From Patescibacteria group bacterium UBA6257 (lineage in GTDB: Bacteria > Patescibacteriota > Minisyncoccia > UBA6257), in the NCBI GenBank assembly GCA_002440845.1, contig DJVL01000011.1:46776-63217 (forward strand): a DNA stretch of 16,442 nucleotides, given 5' to 3'. Below are positions 1 through 6,954 of this stretch, piece by piece (within the stretch, counting starts at the first letter, position 1; each line of letters starts with the position of its first letter). The translations under genes were made by a program, and so were the position numbers. Below the pieces are notes generated by a model that was not told the DNA's origin, made no database searches, and worked only from the letters and a program-made list of their open reading frames with translations.

Positions 1-3
1 AAT

Positions 4-60
4 AATAACAAATTCCAAATATCTAATAACAAATAAAATGACAAATTCCGAATATTAAAT
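4..60. repeat. Left AT-rich inverted repeat flanking the four-helix-bundle gene
   Basis: This arm contains AATAACAAATTCC (4-16) and AATATTAAAT (51-60). Both recur in inverted orientation on the other side of the gene, at 488-500 and 458-467. The inner block overlaps the stop codon of the gene. The arm also holds a second, internal degenerate copy of the ACAAATTCC motif at 41-49. Low sequence complexity makes short matches easy, but the 13-base perfect match in mirrored order is notable. Confidence 0.5.
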
Positions 61-429
61 TATTTTCTTTCGTGATTTATTAACAATTGACGAAAAAATC
101 AAATTCAATTCATTGGCTTCTTTCCATAATTTACGAGATTCATCTTTTAGGACTGGTGTGGCTTTAGCTATCATTCTTAACCAATGTTTAGTTTCTTTTG
201 ATTCTTTTTTACAAATACCTAATTTATGTTCAAAATCCTTTTTAGATTCAGCGCAATCTGCTTCGCAATAATTTGCCCCGACACTGGTTGCTGATTTTAT
301 TAATTGAGAAATTAAGGGCAAAGTTATTGATGTTTTGGGGATAGTTTTTGCAAACTCAATAACATTTTCACCAAATTGTTGAGTTCTCTCTTCTAAATCA
401 AATTTTAAACTTTTATGAGAATCTTCCAT
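55..429 (-). CDS. Four-helix bundle protein (S23 / TIGR02436-like)
   Basis: This is a small, entirely helical protein of 124 aa. It matches the four-helix-bundle family known from 23S rRNA intervening sequences and from free-standing genes in many environmental bacteria. Recognisable family features are the N-terminal LEERTQQFGENVIEFAK helix, the SQLIKSATSVGANYCEA segment (about residues 42-57), the following SKKDFEHKLGICKKESKET helix, and the W-x-x-x-A-x-E-L-x-x-I-F end. No signal peptide or membrane segment is visible. The molecular function is unknown; the family is structurally related to Avd accessory proteins of diversity-generating retroelements, but no retroelement is seen here. No Shine-Dalgarno precedes the ATG. 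Inverted AT-rich repeats flank the gene, and the left one runs through the stop codon, which suggests a mobile or repeat-associated cassette. Confidence 0.85.
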   Translation of the reverse strand: MEDSHKSLKFDLEERTQQFGENVIEFAKTIPKTSITLPLISQLIKSATSVGANYCEADCAESKKDFEHKLGICKKESKETKHWLRMIAKATPVLKDESRKLWKEANELNLIFSSIVNKSRKKII

Positions 430-457
430 AAAGTGGGGCTATTAACAATATTTTGTT

Positions 458-500
458 ATTTAATATTTGAAATTTTATTAGTAATCAGGAATTTGTTATT
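458..500. repeat. Right AT-rich inverted repeat flanking the four-helix-bundle gene
   Basis: Blocks at 458-467 and 488-500 are exact reverse complements of 51-60 and 4-16, so the arm mirrors the left flank with a shorter spacer (20 versus 34 bases). It ends 11 bases before the stop codon of the neighbouring metallopeptidase gene. Confidence 0.5.
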
Positions 501-511
501 TGTCATTTCTA

Positions 512-2149
512 TCACAATTCTTGATTCACCTTCGCTCTTGTCAACGGTCCAAAATAGCCAGTGGCGATAATCCCTTGCAATGCCTGATATCTCTTTACTG
601 CCGCTTGAGTCAAAGGTCCAAAATAACCTGTTACTAATCCTTCTGGATAAATATCACTCCCTAAATTAGCCAAAAATTGCTGAAGGCATTTCACTTCCGG
701 AGAAGTTATTCCATAATATAAATCAGCTGAAAAAAATGAGCAGTTGGCATATTCTTGGTTAGTTTTAATCATCGCTAATTGCAATTGCAATTGCGCTACC
801 TGTCGTTTTAATTCTTCTATCTGCTGAGTTAATCTTAGAATTATTTGCTGCTCAGCTTGAGCATCATTGCCTAAATTCTGCGCTTCAAAAGAATAAAAAT
901 ATAATTTTCCTTCTTGAGCCCCCGTACCTAAATAAGGAATAAAATAAATGGCCGCATTTTTTGTTCCTAAATCGTTAACATAAACTTCCTTGATATTAGT
1001 AGCAGAAAAATCAAAAAAACCTAAAGTTTTTTTGCCTTGGCTATCTTCAATGATATAAGGAATTTTAGCAATTGGCGTTTGCTCAGGAATTGAGAATTTT
1101 AATTTTACTGCACCCAATCCGCCGTTAAGTTTTTGCCATTTTCCAGTTAATGGTTTTATGGAATCAGTAACTGATAATGAACTTTTTGCCTGCATGGGCA
1201 AATAATAAGAATAAGCAATAACAGAATAATTCTTTAAATTGGAATCTTGATAACAATATTTAATATCTACTAAACAATCATTAACCATATTAGCAATCAG
1301 CCAATTTAAATAAACTTCCTCAAAATTAGTTCCTCTTTTTTTAAGGGCTTCATTAAAGCTAATCATCCCATCCTTGGAAGGATATTTTAAGGCCTCACTA
1401 AAAAGCTGGATACCGAATTGTTCTCTTAAATACAGAGCAAAAAGATAAACCTTGCCATAATCTTTATCTGAATTTTTCCAATCTTTTAAATTAACTTCGG
1501 TTGAATAAAGCAAATTTTGCGCCCGTTGTTTGGTAATCCGACCCGTATCAACTCCAATTGCTTGACCGGCAAACTCTGACATCAATTCATAAAACCAAAT
1601 ATCTGCTTCTGGTTTTTGTTTTAAGGTAATTAAATGAGTAAACTCATGGGCTAATTCATAATCTAAAAAATTTAAATCAGCTTGAGTAATAAAATTGGCA
1701 TTTAAATAAATAATTTGTCCTTCATTAGAATTTTTATCAATAGTTTTTGAATAATTGTCTCTGGATTGGATATAGCCGCCGTAATTATCTTTTAACGGCT
1801 CTAAAACTATAATAATTCTTGAATCATTATCTACTCCCGGCTTATCTTCAAAACCCAATAAATTAACTAAAGTTGGATAAATTTTATATTCAAAATCATT
1901 AGCTAAATTGTATATTTTGGAATCTAAATTAGATTTATCAGAAAAATTATTATACCAGTTTTTATCAGCGTAGAAATAAATTCTATTGGTAGTTTTTATT
2001 AACTGAGCTTCAATTTGGTTTCTATCGTTTAAATCATAATTAACATCAACAAAAAAATTAGCAGTTGGTTCCCAACTCGCCAAAGAAAAAGAAGGTAAAA
2101 TTAAAAGCCCTAAAACTAAACCAATTGTTAATTTCTTGAACTTAAACAT
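512..2149 (-). CDS. Secreted gluzincin-type metallopeptidase with C-terminal peptidoglycan-binding domain
   Basis: The 545-aa product is probably an exported zinc peptidase bound to the cell wall. A signal peptide is clear at residues 1-24 (basic start, then a hydrophobic stretch ending FSLAS). The peptidase core has HEFTH at 168-172, matching HExxH. The nearby WFYELMSEFAG (185-195) resembles the NEGxAE motif that supplies the third zinc ligand in peptidase-MA/M1-like enzymes; E188 or E192 would be the ligand. A middle region of unclear fold follows. A coiled coil (about 431-463) leads into a peptidoglycan-binding type 1 domain (about 470-545) with two YFGPLT repeats. The substrate is unknown. 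The gene sits directly behind a terminator and has its own promoter at 2157-2185, whose expected start point nearly coincides with the ATG, so the mRNA may be leaderless. It ends in TGA. Confidence 0.85.
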   Translation of the reverse strand: MFKFKKLTIGLVLGLLILPSFSLASWEPTANFFVDVNYDLNDRNQIEAQLIKTTNRIYFYADKNWYNNFSDKSNLDSKIYNLANDFEYKIYPTLVNLLGFEDKPGVDNDSRIIIVLEPLKDNYGGYIQSRDNYSKTIDKNSNEGQIIYLNANFITQADLNFLDYELAHEFTHLITLKQKPEADIWFYELMSEFAGQAIGVDTGRITKQRAQNLLYSTEVNLKDWKNSDKDYGKVYLFALYLREQFGIQLFSEALKYPSKDGMISFNEALKKRGTNFEEVYLNWLIANMVNDCLVDIKYCYQDSNLKNYSVIAYSYYLPMQAKSSLSVTDSIKPLTGKWQKLNGGLGAVKLKFSIPEQTPIAKIPYIIEDSQGKKTLGFFDFSATNIKEVYVNDLGTKNAAIYFIPYLGTGAQEGKLYFYSFEAQNLGNDAQAEQQIILRLTQQIEELKRQVAQLQLQLAMIKTNQEYANCSFFSADLYYGITSPEVKCLQQFLANLGSDIYPEGLVTGYFGPLTQAAVKRYQALQGIIATGYFGPLTRAKVNQEL

Positions 2150-2156
2150 TAAATAT

Positions 2157-2185
2157 ATATTAGCAAATTAAAAGAAAAGTTTCAA
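2157..2185 (-). promoter_or_regulatory. Promoter of the metallopeptidase gene (TTGAAA-N17-TAATAT)
   Basis: On the minus strand a -35 box TTGAAA (2180-2185) and a -10 box TAATAT (2157-2162) are separated by exactly 17 bases. The start point expected about 7 bases downstream falls within a base or two of the ATG at 2149, predicting a leaderless transcript. The site lies immediately after the terminator of the preceding gene, where a new promoter is expected. Confidence 0.55.
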
Positions 2186-2190
2186 AGAAA

Positions 2191-2220
2191 ACAAAAACCG
2201 CCCGAATGGGCGGTTTTTGT
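2191..2220 (-). terminator. Rho-independent terminator, symmetrical
   Basis: A perfect 13-bp stem (2191-2203 with 2208-2220) has a 4-base GAAT loop. The GC-rich core is CCGCCC/GGGCGG, with A/T tails that give a T-run on both strands. On the minus strand it lies 20 bases after the stop codon of the large wall-bound protein gene and is followed by a T-rich stretch, so it should end that transcript. Confidence 0.9.
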
Positions 2221-2239
2221 AACCTGCAAGGAAAGGTTA

Positions 2240-4156
2240 TTAGTGCTTAAGCAGTAATTCAGGAGCTTTCAAAGCTGACAGACCTGTTGTTTGTAGGACT
2301 TTGGTGCCAAAACCAGTAACAGTATCCCAAATAATTCTATACGTACTTACATTATAGTAACCATCGGCAGTCTGGTTTTGGGCATTGACAGTAAGAGTAC
2401 AAACTGAGGAAACCCCAGCAGGAATTCTCCATTCTGTGTTAGCAGTATCTTCAATAGCTGAAGAATCACAAGTCCAGCTGGATGAAGAAGCCTTTAAGAT
2501 GCCAAGACCAGTACTAATAGTAGGATAGAATCCAACAGAGGAACTTGCTACGGTATTTCCGTAAGTTCCATGGCTTGCTGTGGGCAAGTAAATGTCGCCG
2601 CCATTAGCAGTTACTTTAATTCCAATAGCAAAATCACCAACATCATTTATAGTAGTGGTGCTGCTATTAGAACGAACTGAAGTAGCAGAAGCCAAAGTAA
2701 AGGTCGGAGCAACTGTATAAACCGTCATTGTGTTACCAGCTATGGCTGAATGAGTTAGACTCAAAGCAGCGCCATTAGCATCAACGCCACTCAAAGCAGC
2801 ATTAGCTTTACCAGTAACTTTTAATGTCTCGCCTGCTATTGTTGAACTAGCGGCAACAACACCCTTTACTGTTAATGTTTTCGTTGTACCAGCAGAAACA
2901 GGCAAAGTAAAGGTGCTCCATGCCAAATCGCCAGTAGTAGTTGTCGCGGCGCTCGCCAATAAGGTAGTGCCATCATACAACTCTACTGCAGACATAGCAG
3001 AATTACTGTTAGTGTTTACAGTAATAGTACCACTCTTAAAAGTAGCATCGATATTCTCTACTTTTACATTGAACTTGAGTAAGTCTACTCTGGTAGTAGC
3101 AGTTTTGCTGACTATGACATTTCCCTCAGGAGGATTGTCGGTAGCCACAGAAAGAGTTACTGAAGGAGCATCAGCTGTCGCAGTGGTAAAGCTGTAAGCT
3201 GTCAAATTTGTAGCAGGACCATAAACATTCAAATTGGCAGTATCAACGCCCCTTATCCCATTAGCAGGAATAAGAGTGGTGATAGCGCCTTTGTATTGAG
3301 GAACAGCAAGAGCTGAAACTTTGAGAGAAATTATTTTTTCAGCATCTTTAGCTACTAAGAAATCTAACCCATCAAAAGTTAATTGATAAGTAGTAGCCCA
3401 AGTAGTTTCAGTCAAGTTGGTAGAGTTAACAGCCACTTCTTTAAGAAGAGTAGAGCCATCCCAAATAGAAATAGAGCTCAAGTCTCTCCAAGGAAAATCA
3501 TTTAAAATACCGAGCTGAACAAGAACTCTTTTAACTCTAATATCAGAGTTAGAAGCTTTCAGTTTATAAGCAGCAACTTCTTTGTTGGTATTGCCGCCAT
3601 AAACTGTAACTGTTCCAGAAGCAGGAATCGCATATTGAGTAACTGTTAAAATTCCTTCTGCAGCTGCAACTGGAGTAGTAGTTGTAGTTGTCTCTGTAGG
3701 AGCAACTGTGGTTGTGGTTGTTGGCGTGCAATACAACTCGTTTAATTTAGCTCGGGTCAAAGGACCAACATAGCCAGTGGTGATTATGCCGTATTTTGCC
3801 TGAAAAGCTTTAGCGGCAGCTAAGGTTAAGGGACCAAAATATGTGGTTTCAGAACCAGGGGCTCCTGCTCCAGAAACAGCCACTCTTGTAGCTGGATCTC
3901 GATTAAGAGTTTGCTGAAGTTTTAAAACCTCAGCGCTTGTCATTCCCTGTTGTAAATCAGTATAAAAGCAAACCCCAGAACTTGTTTGTCCCTGAGCTTG
4001 AGCTAATTGCTGTTGCAAAGTTGTAATTTGAGCTAACAAAGACGTTATCTGAGCTTGGAGCTCGTCAACTGTAACGGCTTCTATTTCTGTCGCCGGAGCA
4101 ACAACCGAAAAAACGAATAACCCGGCTAAAGCTAAAGCAATTAATTTTTTACTCAT
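2240..4156 (-). CDS. Large secreted wall-bound protein, S-layer-like, with N-terminal peptidoglycan-binding domain
   Basis: The 638-aa protein has a signal peptide (about 1-27, basic start and Ala/Val/Phe-rich core). A coiled coil (about 29-56, LQAQITSLLAQITTLQQQLAQ) is followed by a peptidoglycan-binding type 1 domain between C63 and C143 with YFGPLT and YVGPLT repeats. A Thr-rich linker (144-162) leads into roughly 470 residues rich in Thr, Ser, Val and Ala with alternating hydrophobic residues, typical of beta-sandwich or Ig-like surface domains. No enzyme motif is visible, and there is no C-terminal anchor or sorting signal, so wall attachment probably relies on the N-terminal domain. The gene is visibly less AT-rich than its neighbours and uses many GC-rich Ala, Gly and Thr codons, which would fit high expression. 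A major surface or S-layer component is likely but not proven. It has its own terminator (2191-2220). Confidence 0.8.
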   Translation of the reverse strand: MSKKLIALALAGLFVFSVVAPATEIEAVTVDELQAQITSLLAQITTLQQQLAQAQGQTSSGVCFYTDLQQGMTSAEVLKLQQTLNRDPATRVAVSGAGAPGSETTYFGPLTLAAAKAFQAKYGIITTGYVGPLTRAKLNELYCTPTTTTTVAPTETTTTTTPVAAAEGILTVTQYAIPASGTVTVYGGNTNKEVAAYKLKASNSDIRVKRVLVQLGILNDFPWRDLSSISIWDGSTLLKEVAVNSTNLTETTWATTYQLTFDGLDFLVAKDAEKIISLKVSALAVPQYKGAITTLIPANGIRGVDTANLNVYGPATNLTAYSFTTATADAPSVTLSVATDNPPEGNVIVSKTATTRVDLLKFNVKVENIDATFKSGTITVNTNSNSAMSAVELYDGTTLLASAATTTTGDLAWSTFTLPVSAGTTKTLTVKGVVAASSTIAGETLKVTGKANAALSGVDANGAALSLTHSAIAGNTMTVYTVAPTFTLASATSVRSNSSTTTINDVGDFAIGIKVTANGGDIYLPTASHGTYGNTVASSSVGFYPTISTGLGILKASSSSWTCDSSAIEDTANTEWRIPAGVSSVCTLTVNAQNQTADGYYNVSTYRIIWDTVTGFGTKVLQTTGLSALKAPELLLKH

Positions 4157-4172
4157 TTTTGTTTATTTTATT

Positions 4173-4201
4173 TATTTAGATTTAGACCTTATTTTGCCCA
4201 A
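4173..4201 (-). promoter_or_regulatory. Possible promoter of the wall-bound protein gene
   Basis: TTGGGC (4196-4201) and TAAATA (4173-4178) on the minus strand are 17 bases apart. They would give a leader of about 9-10 bases before the ATG at 4156. The match to consensus is moderate and the surroundings are AT-rich, so this is tentative. Confidence 0.3.
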
Positions 4202-4224
4202 ATTTATTGCTAAAATTGAGCAAA

Positions 4225-4256
4225 GTTTTTTAGGTTTTCTCGACCAACCAAAAAAC
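4225..4256 (-). terminator. Weak hairpin after the DUF5667 gene
   Basis: GTTTTTT-A-GGTT (4225-4236) can pair with AACCAAAAAAC (4246-4256), leaving one bulged A and a 9-base loop. The stem is AT-rich and no good T-run follows it on the minus strand, so it may only weakly separate the DUF5667 gene from the wall-protein gene. Confidence 0.25.
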
Positions 4257-4290
4257 AGCGAAAAGCCATTTTTTGGCAAAACCCTAAATT

Positions 4291-5196
4291 TTAATCCTTA
4301 TTCTCCGGAGCATTGGGATTCTCGACCTGATTCTCCAAAGAATGGATTGACAAAATTTTATTTAAACTTTCAATCTTTTCCATCGCTTCAAGGCAATTGC
4401 CTGATTTTATAAAATTAGTCGCTTCTCCTAAAAGCTTCCTCGCTTCCATAATTTCTTCCGGGTTCCATTGAGATAAAATTTGATTTGAATCAGTAAAATA
4501 TTTTTCTATGTCTGATAATTTATCTTTTAAATATGTTGGGCAGTTATTTATTTCGTCTGTCGTATCAATAATCAAAGCCACTACTTGACTTTGGGTTTCT
4601 TCAATAGTTTTTGATAATTCGTCTTTTATTTCCGGTTTCAAATTGCTGTTTTGAATAATTTTTTGAAGGTTTTCGTTTTTATCTCTTATCTCTTTGGAAA
4701 TATTTAAAACTATTCTTTTATCTTTGCCTTCTTTCACTCCCTTAGTCAAATCCTCAGTCAAAGAAGATAAATCCTTTTTCACCTCTTGGGCTATTTTTTT
4801 AACTTCTTCCCCATTGTTATTGACCTTAGACAAATCTTCCAATCTTTCTCTCGCTATTTCCATTTTAACCAATGGTTTATTATCACCAGAAGAAAGAAAA
4901 ACTCTTGTATTTTGGGCAAAAGTTTTTAAGGGATAAAGAAAACTCCCCGGCAAAGATTCGCCGGCTAAAACAAAAGAAAAGATGAAGAAAAAAGAAGCTA
5001 AAGAAACGGCTAAAGCTTTCTTATATTTTTTCTGAAAAACAAAAATAGCTAACCTTGGTTTTGGGCTTAAAATTTCTTTTGGCTGGCAGGATAAAATATT
5101 AACTTTGAGCCAATTTGCCCATTCTTGGTCAGCTTTTATAGCTTTTAAACACTCAATTTTTTTGATTAATTCTTTTTCTTCCATTTCCCTATCCAT
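4291..5196 (-). CDS. DUF5667-type single-pass membrane protein, candidate anti-sigma factor
   Basis: The 301-aa protein has a short cytoplasmic helical N-terminus (1-58), one transmembrane segment (about 60-79, rich in Ala, Phe, Ser and Val) and a long helical, charged extracytoplasmic part. Directly after the membrane segment, SLPGSFLYPLKTFAQNTRVF (81-100) and the following KMEIARERLEDLSKV match the DUF5667 pattern (pgs-YPLK ... K-ExARxRLxEl). The gene is the next one after an ECF sigma factor gene on the same strand. A cytoplasmic N-terminus plus membrane segment plus outer sensor is the layout of anti-sigma factors, so a role in holding and releasing that sigma factor is a reasonable inference. 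No family anti-sigma motif such as HxxxCxxC is present. The second Met (residue 5) is an alternative start preceded by AGGGA at close spacing. An ECF-type promoter precedes the gene. Confidence 0.75.
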   Translation of the reverse strand: MDREMEEKELIKKIECLKAIKADQEWANWLKVNILSCQPKEILSPKPRLAIFVFQKKYKKALAVSLASFFFIFSFVLAGESLPGSFLYPLKTFAQNTRVFLSSGDNKPLVKMEIARERLEDLSKVNNNGEEVKKIAQEVKKDLSSLTEDLTKGVKEGKDKRIVLNISKEIRDKNENLQKIIQNSNLKPEIKDELSKTIEETQSQVVALIIDTTDEINNCPTYLKDKLSDIEKYFTDSNQILSQWNPEEIMEARKLLGEATNFIKSGNCLEAMEKIESLNKILSIHSLENQVENPNAPENKD

Positions 5197-5216
5197 ATTA
5201 TTTGCTTCTACTATAT

Positions 5217-5244
5217 AAGACGAATCAGCTTCTAAAATGTTACA
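5217..5244 (-). promoter_or_regulatory. ECF-type promoter (TGTAAC-N16-CGTCTT) before the DUF5667 gene
   Basis: On the minus strand TGTAAC (5239-5244) and CGTCTT (5217-5222) are separated by 16 bases. This resembles the promoters used by ECF sigma factors of the Bacillus SigW/SigX/SigM type (AAC in the -35 element, CGT/CGTC in the -10). It lies between an ECF sigma gene and the DUF5667 gene, where autoregulation is common. A TATATA stretch directly downstream is an alternative vegetative -10, but it has no good -35. Confidence 0.5.
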
Positions 5245-5270
5245 TTAAGGTTTTTGCCCTTGGCCCTTAG

Positions 5271-5292
5271 CGTTCCGCCAGCTGGCGGAACG
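5271..5292. repeat. Perfect 22-bp GC-rich palindrome
   Basis: The halves CGTTCCGCCA (5271-5280) and TGGCGGAACG (5283-5292) flank GC, so all 22 bases are self-complementary. It stands out in an AT-rich gap. No T-run follows closely on either strand, so a simple terminator is unlikely. It may be a copy of an interspersed palindromic repeat or a protein-binding site. Confidence 0.8.
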
Positions 5293-5340
5293 GAGCGGCA
5301 ATCTCTTTTTAGAATTTTTAATTTTAAAGAAGATTTAAAG

Positions 5341-5390
5341 GTGTAAAAGTTTAAAAAGTATAAAAGTTTAAGGGTTTAAGGGTTTAATTG
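5341..5390. repeat. Short tandem repeats at the 3' end of the sigma gene
   Basis: Two adjacent 17-base units (5341-5357 and 5358-5374) share GTRTAAAAGTTTAA, and two 8-base partial units starting TTTAA follow (5375-5390). The sigma factor stop codon (5376-5378) and last codons lie inside the repeat tract, so expansion or contraction here could change the protein's C-terminus. Confidence 0.5.
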
Positions 5391-5912
5391 TTTTTTCAGC
5401 GCTGCCATTGCCCGTTGGAGCAAAACCCTTACCGTCCCCTCTTTTTTATTTAAAATCTGGGAAATCTCCTTGAAAGACAAATCGTCTAAGTAGCGCCAAG
5501 CGATGATATCGGCATAAAGGGGGTTGAGCTTTTGAAGCGCTTGAATAACTTGCTCCATTTCCCAGCTGATTTCCAGTTTTTCCGAGAAAATTTTTCCTGA
5601 AATACTGGTATCAGGCACATCAATATCAAGATTCTCCAAAGAAAGATTCCTCCTCTCTTTCCTTCTATAAAAATCAATTAATTGGTTTCTTGCCATTTTG
5701 AAAAGAAAAGCCCGGGGATTCAAAACTTTATTTTTTTTGTTTTCTTCCACTTTCTCTCCCTGAACAAAACTTATTTTTTTCTCAAAAAATTTAAGAAAAA
5801 CCTGAGCGGTCAGGTCTTGAGCGGTTTCTTGAGAATTAACTCGCAAATAAAAAAAACGAAATATTTTATCAATGTTTTCGTTGTAAATTTTAGAAAATTC
5901 TTCTTGAGTCAT
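5376..5912 (-). CDS. ECF-type RNA polymerase sigma factor (sigma-70 family)
   Basis: The 178-aa protein has the two conserved regions of an extracytoplasmic-function sigma factor and nothing between that would suggest regions 1 or 3. Region 2 spans about 5-85, with the DLTAQVFLKFFEK core-binding part and the NPRAFLFKMARNQLIDFYRR promoter-melting part. Region 4 spans about 118-175, with the LSFKEISQILNKKEGTVRV helix-turn-helix (145-163) for -35 recognition. The linker (50-65) is charged and longer than usual. The next gene on the same strand encodes a membrane DUF5667 protein, suggesting a sigma/anti-sigma pair that senses the cell envelope. A strong vegetative-type promoter lies just upstream and no Shine-Dalgarno is seen. 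The final codons and stop lie in a small tandem repeat. Confidence 0.9.
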   Translation of the reverse strand: MTQEEFSKIYNENIDKIFRFFYLRVNSQETAQDLTAQVFLKFFEKKISFVQGEKVEENKKNKVLNPRAFLFKMARNQLIDFYRRKERRNLSLENLDIDVPDTSISGKIFSEKLEISWEMEQVIQALQKLNPLYADIIAWRYLDDLSFKEISQILNKKEGTVRVLLQRAMAALKKQLNP

Positions 5913-5935
5913 TATCAGGAATTAAAAAACTGTTA

Positions 5936-5964
5936 ATTATATCCTTTGTTTTCTCTTTTTTCAA
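5936..5964 (-). promoter_or_regulatory. Vegetative-type promoter of the sigma factor gene (TTGAAA-N17-TATAAT)
   Basis: TTGAAA (5959-5964) and a perfect TATAAT (5936-5941) are separated by 17 bases on the minus strand, in the gap between the yvcK stop and the sigma start. This is the best sigma-70 match in the window. It predicts a leader of only about 17 bases. It implies that the sigma gene is made by the housekeeping polymerase, independently of leuS-yvcK. Confidence 0.7.
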
Positions 5965-5976
5965 TAAATAACCCGT

Positions 5977-6954
5977 TTAAAAAATAATTTTAACAATAAT
6001 TTCGGCAATTTTCTTAGGGTCATGCCTCAATAAAGGTCCTTTTCTCAAAAGGTCAAAAAAAATAACTTTGGGTTTTTTTAAAGCCAAGAGTTCTTTCCGG
6101 TTAAATTTCACTAATTCGGATTTTTCTTTTTTATATTTATCCAAATAAAATTTTGAAGGTTTTTTAGTATTGATAATAAAATAATCAATTACTCCCTTGT
6201 CTAAATATTTTTCCAAAACTGCCAAAAAATCCTTAGCGCTGAAATTATTGGTTTCTCCAAACTTAGTCATAATATTGCAAAAATAAATTTTTTTTGCCTT
6301 GGATTTTTTGATTGCTTCGGGAATGCCTTTTGCCAAAAAATTGGGAATAATACTGGTGTAAAGGTCGCCCGGACCGATAATGATGGCATCGGCTTTTTGA
6401 ATTGCTTTTACCGCTTCAGAATTGGCTTTAGCCGGCGGATTTAAAAAGATTTTTCTGATGGCTAAGTTGCCGTCATGTTTTGGCACATCAATATTGGTTT
6501 CTCCGACAATTAAAATATTATTCTCTAATTGGGCAATTAAACGCGCGTCATCAAGAGTGACGGGAATAACTTCTCCTTTAATAAAAAGAATGTTAGAAAC
6601 TTCTCTTATCGCCCTGTTAAAATCTCCTGTTATTCTTTCCATCGCTGTCAAAAAAAGATTGCCGAAGGCGTGGCCTTTTAACCCCGAACCATTTTCAAAC
6701 CTGTAATTAAAAAGCTTGGATAAAATAGGGCTGGAAGAAGAAAGCGCCACGAGCGCCCTTCTAATGTCGCCGGGCGGCAAAATGCCAAATTCTTCCCTTA
6801 ATCTCCCTGAAGAACCGCCATCATCGGCTGTGGTCACAATGGCAGAAAGATGAAAAGGATATTCTTTTAAACCCGTAAGGACGGCAAAAACCCCTGTCCC
6901 TCCGCCAATAACCACTATTTTTTTTTCTTTTTTTGTTTTTATATTTTTGTCCAT
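5977..6954 (-). CDS. yvcK: YvcK/CofD-like protein (gluconeogenesis factor family)
   Basis: The 325-aa protein has the usual length and motifs of the YvcK family. These are GGGTG at 17-21 in a Rossmann-type nucleotide-binding start, TTADDGGSSGRLR (41-53), PPGDIRRAL (60-68), LKGHAFGN (92-99) and GPGDLYTSI (194-202). YvcK binds UDP-sugars such as UDP-GlcNAc in Bacillus and Mycobacterium and is needed for normal peptidoglycan synthesis and growth on gluconeogenic carbon. It is related to CofD, but no other F420 gene is present here. Its ATG shares one base with the leuS stop (TAATG), so the two genes are very likely co-transcribed and translationally coupled. The N-terminus (residues 1-12) is Lys-rich. 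Confidence 0.9.
   Translation of the reverse strand: MDKNIKTKKEKKIVVIGGGTGVFAVLTGLKEYPFHLSAIVTTADDGGSSGRLREEFGILPPGDIRRALVALSSSSPILSKLFNYRFENGSGLKGHAFGNLFLTAMERITGDFNRAIREVSNILFIKGEVIPVTLDDARLIAQLENNILIVGETNIDVPKHDGNLAIRKIFLNPPAKANSEAVKAIQKADAIIIGPGDLYTSIIPNFLAKGIPEAIKKSKAKKIYFCNIMTKFGETNNFSAKDFLAVLEKYLDKGVIDYFIINTKKPSKFYLDKYKKEKSELVKFNRKELLALKKPKVIFFDLLRKGPLLRHDPKKIAEIIVKIIF

Noticed and set aside
2913..3197. Plus-strand open frame inside the wall-protein gene
   Set aside because: It lies fully antisense to a confident gene; the long frame follows from the Thr/Ala-rich composition of that gene.
4194..4412. Short plus-strand frame between the wall-protein and DUF5667 genes
   Set aside because: It overlaps the end of the DUF5667 gene and has low complexity; no promoter or start signal is seen.
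5271..5292. Rho-independent terminator of the sigma gene
   Set aside because: The stem is perfect but no T-run follows directly on either strand.
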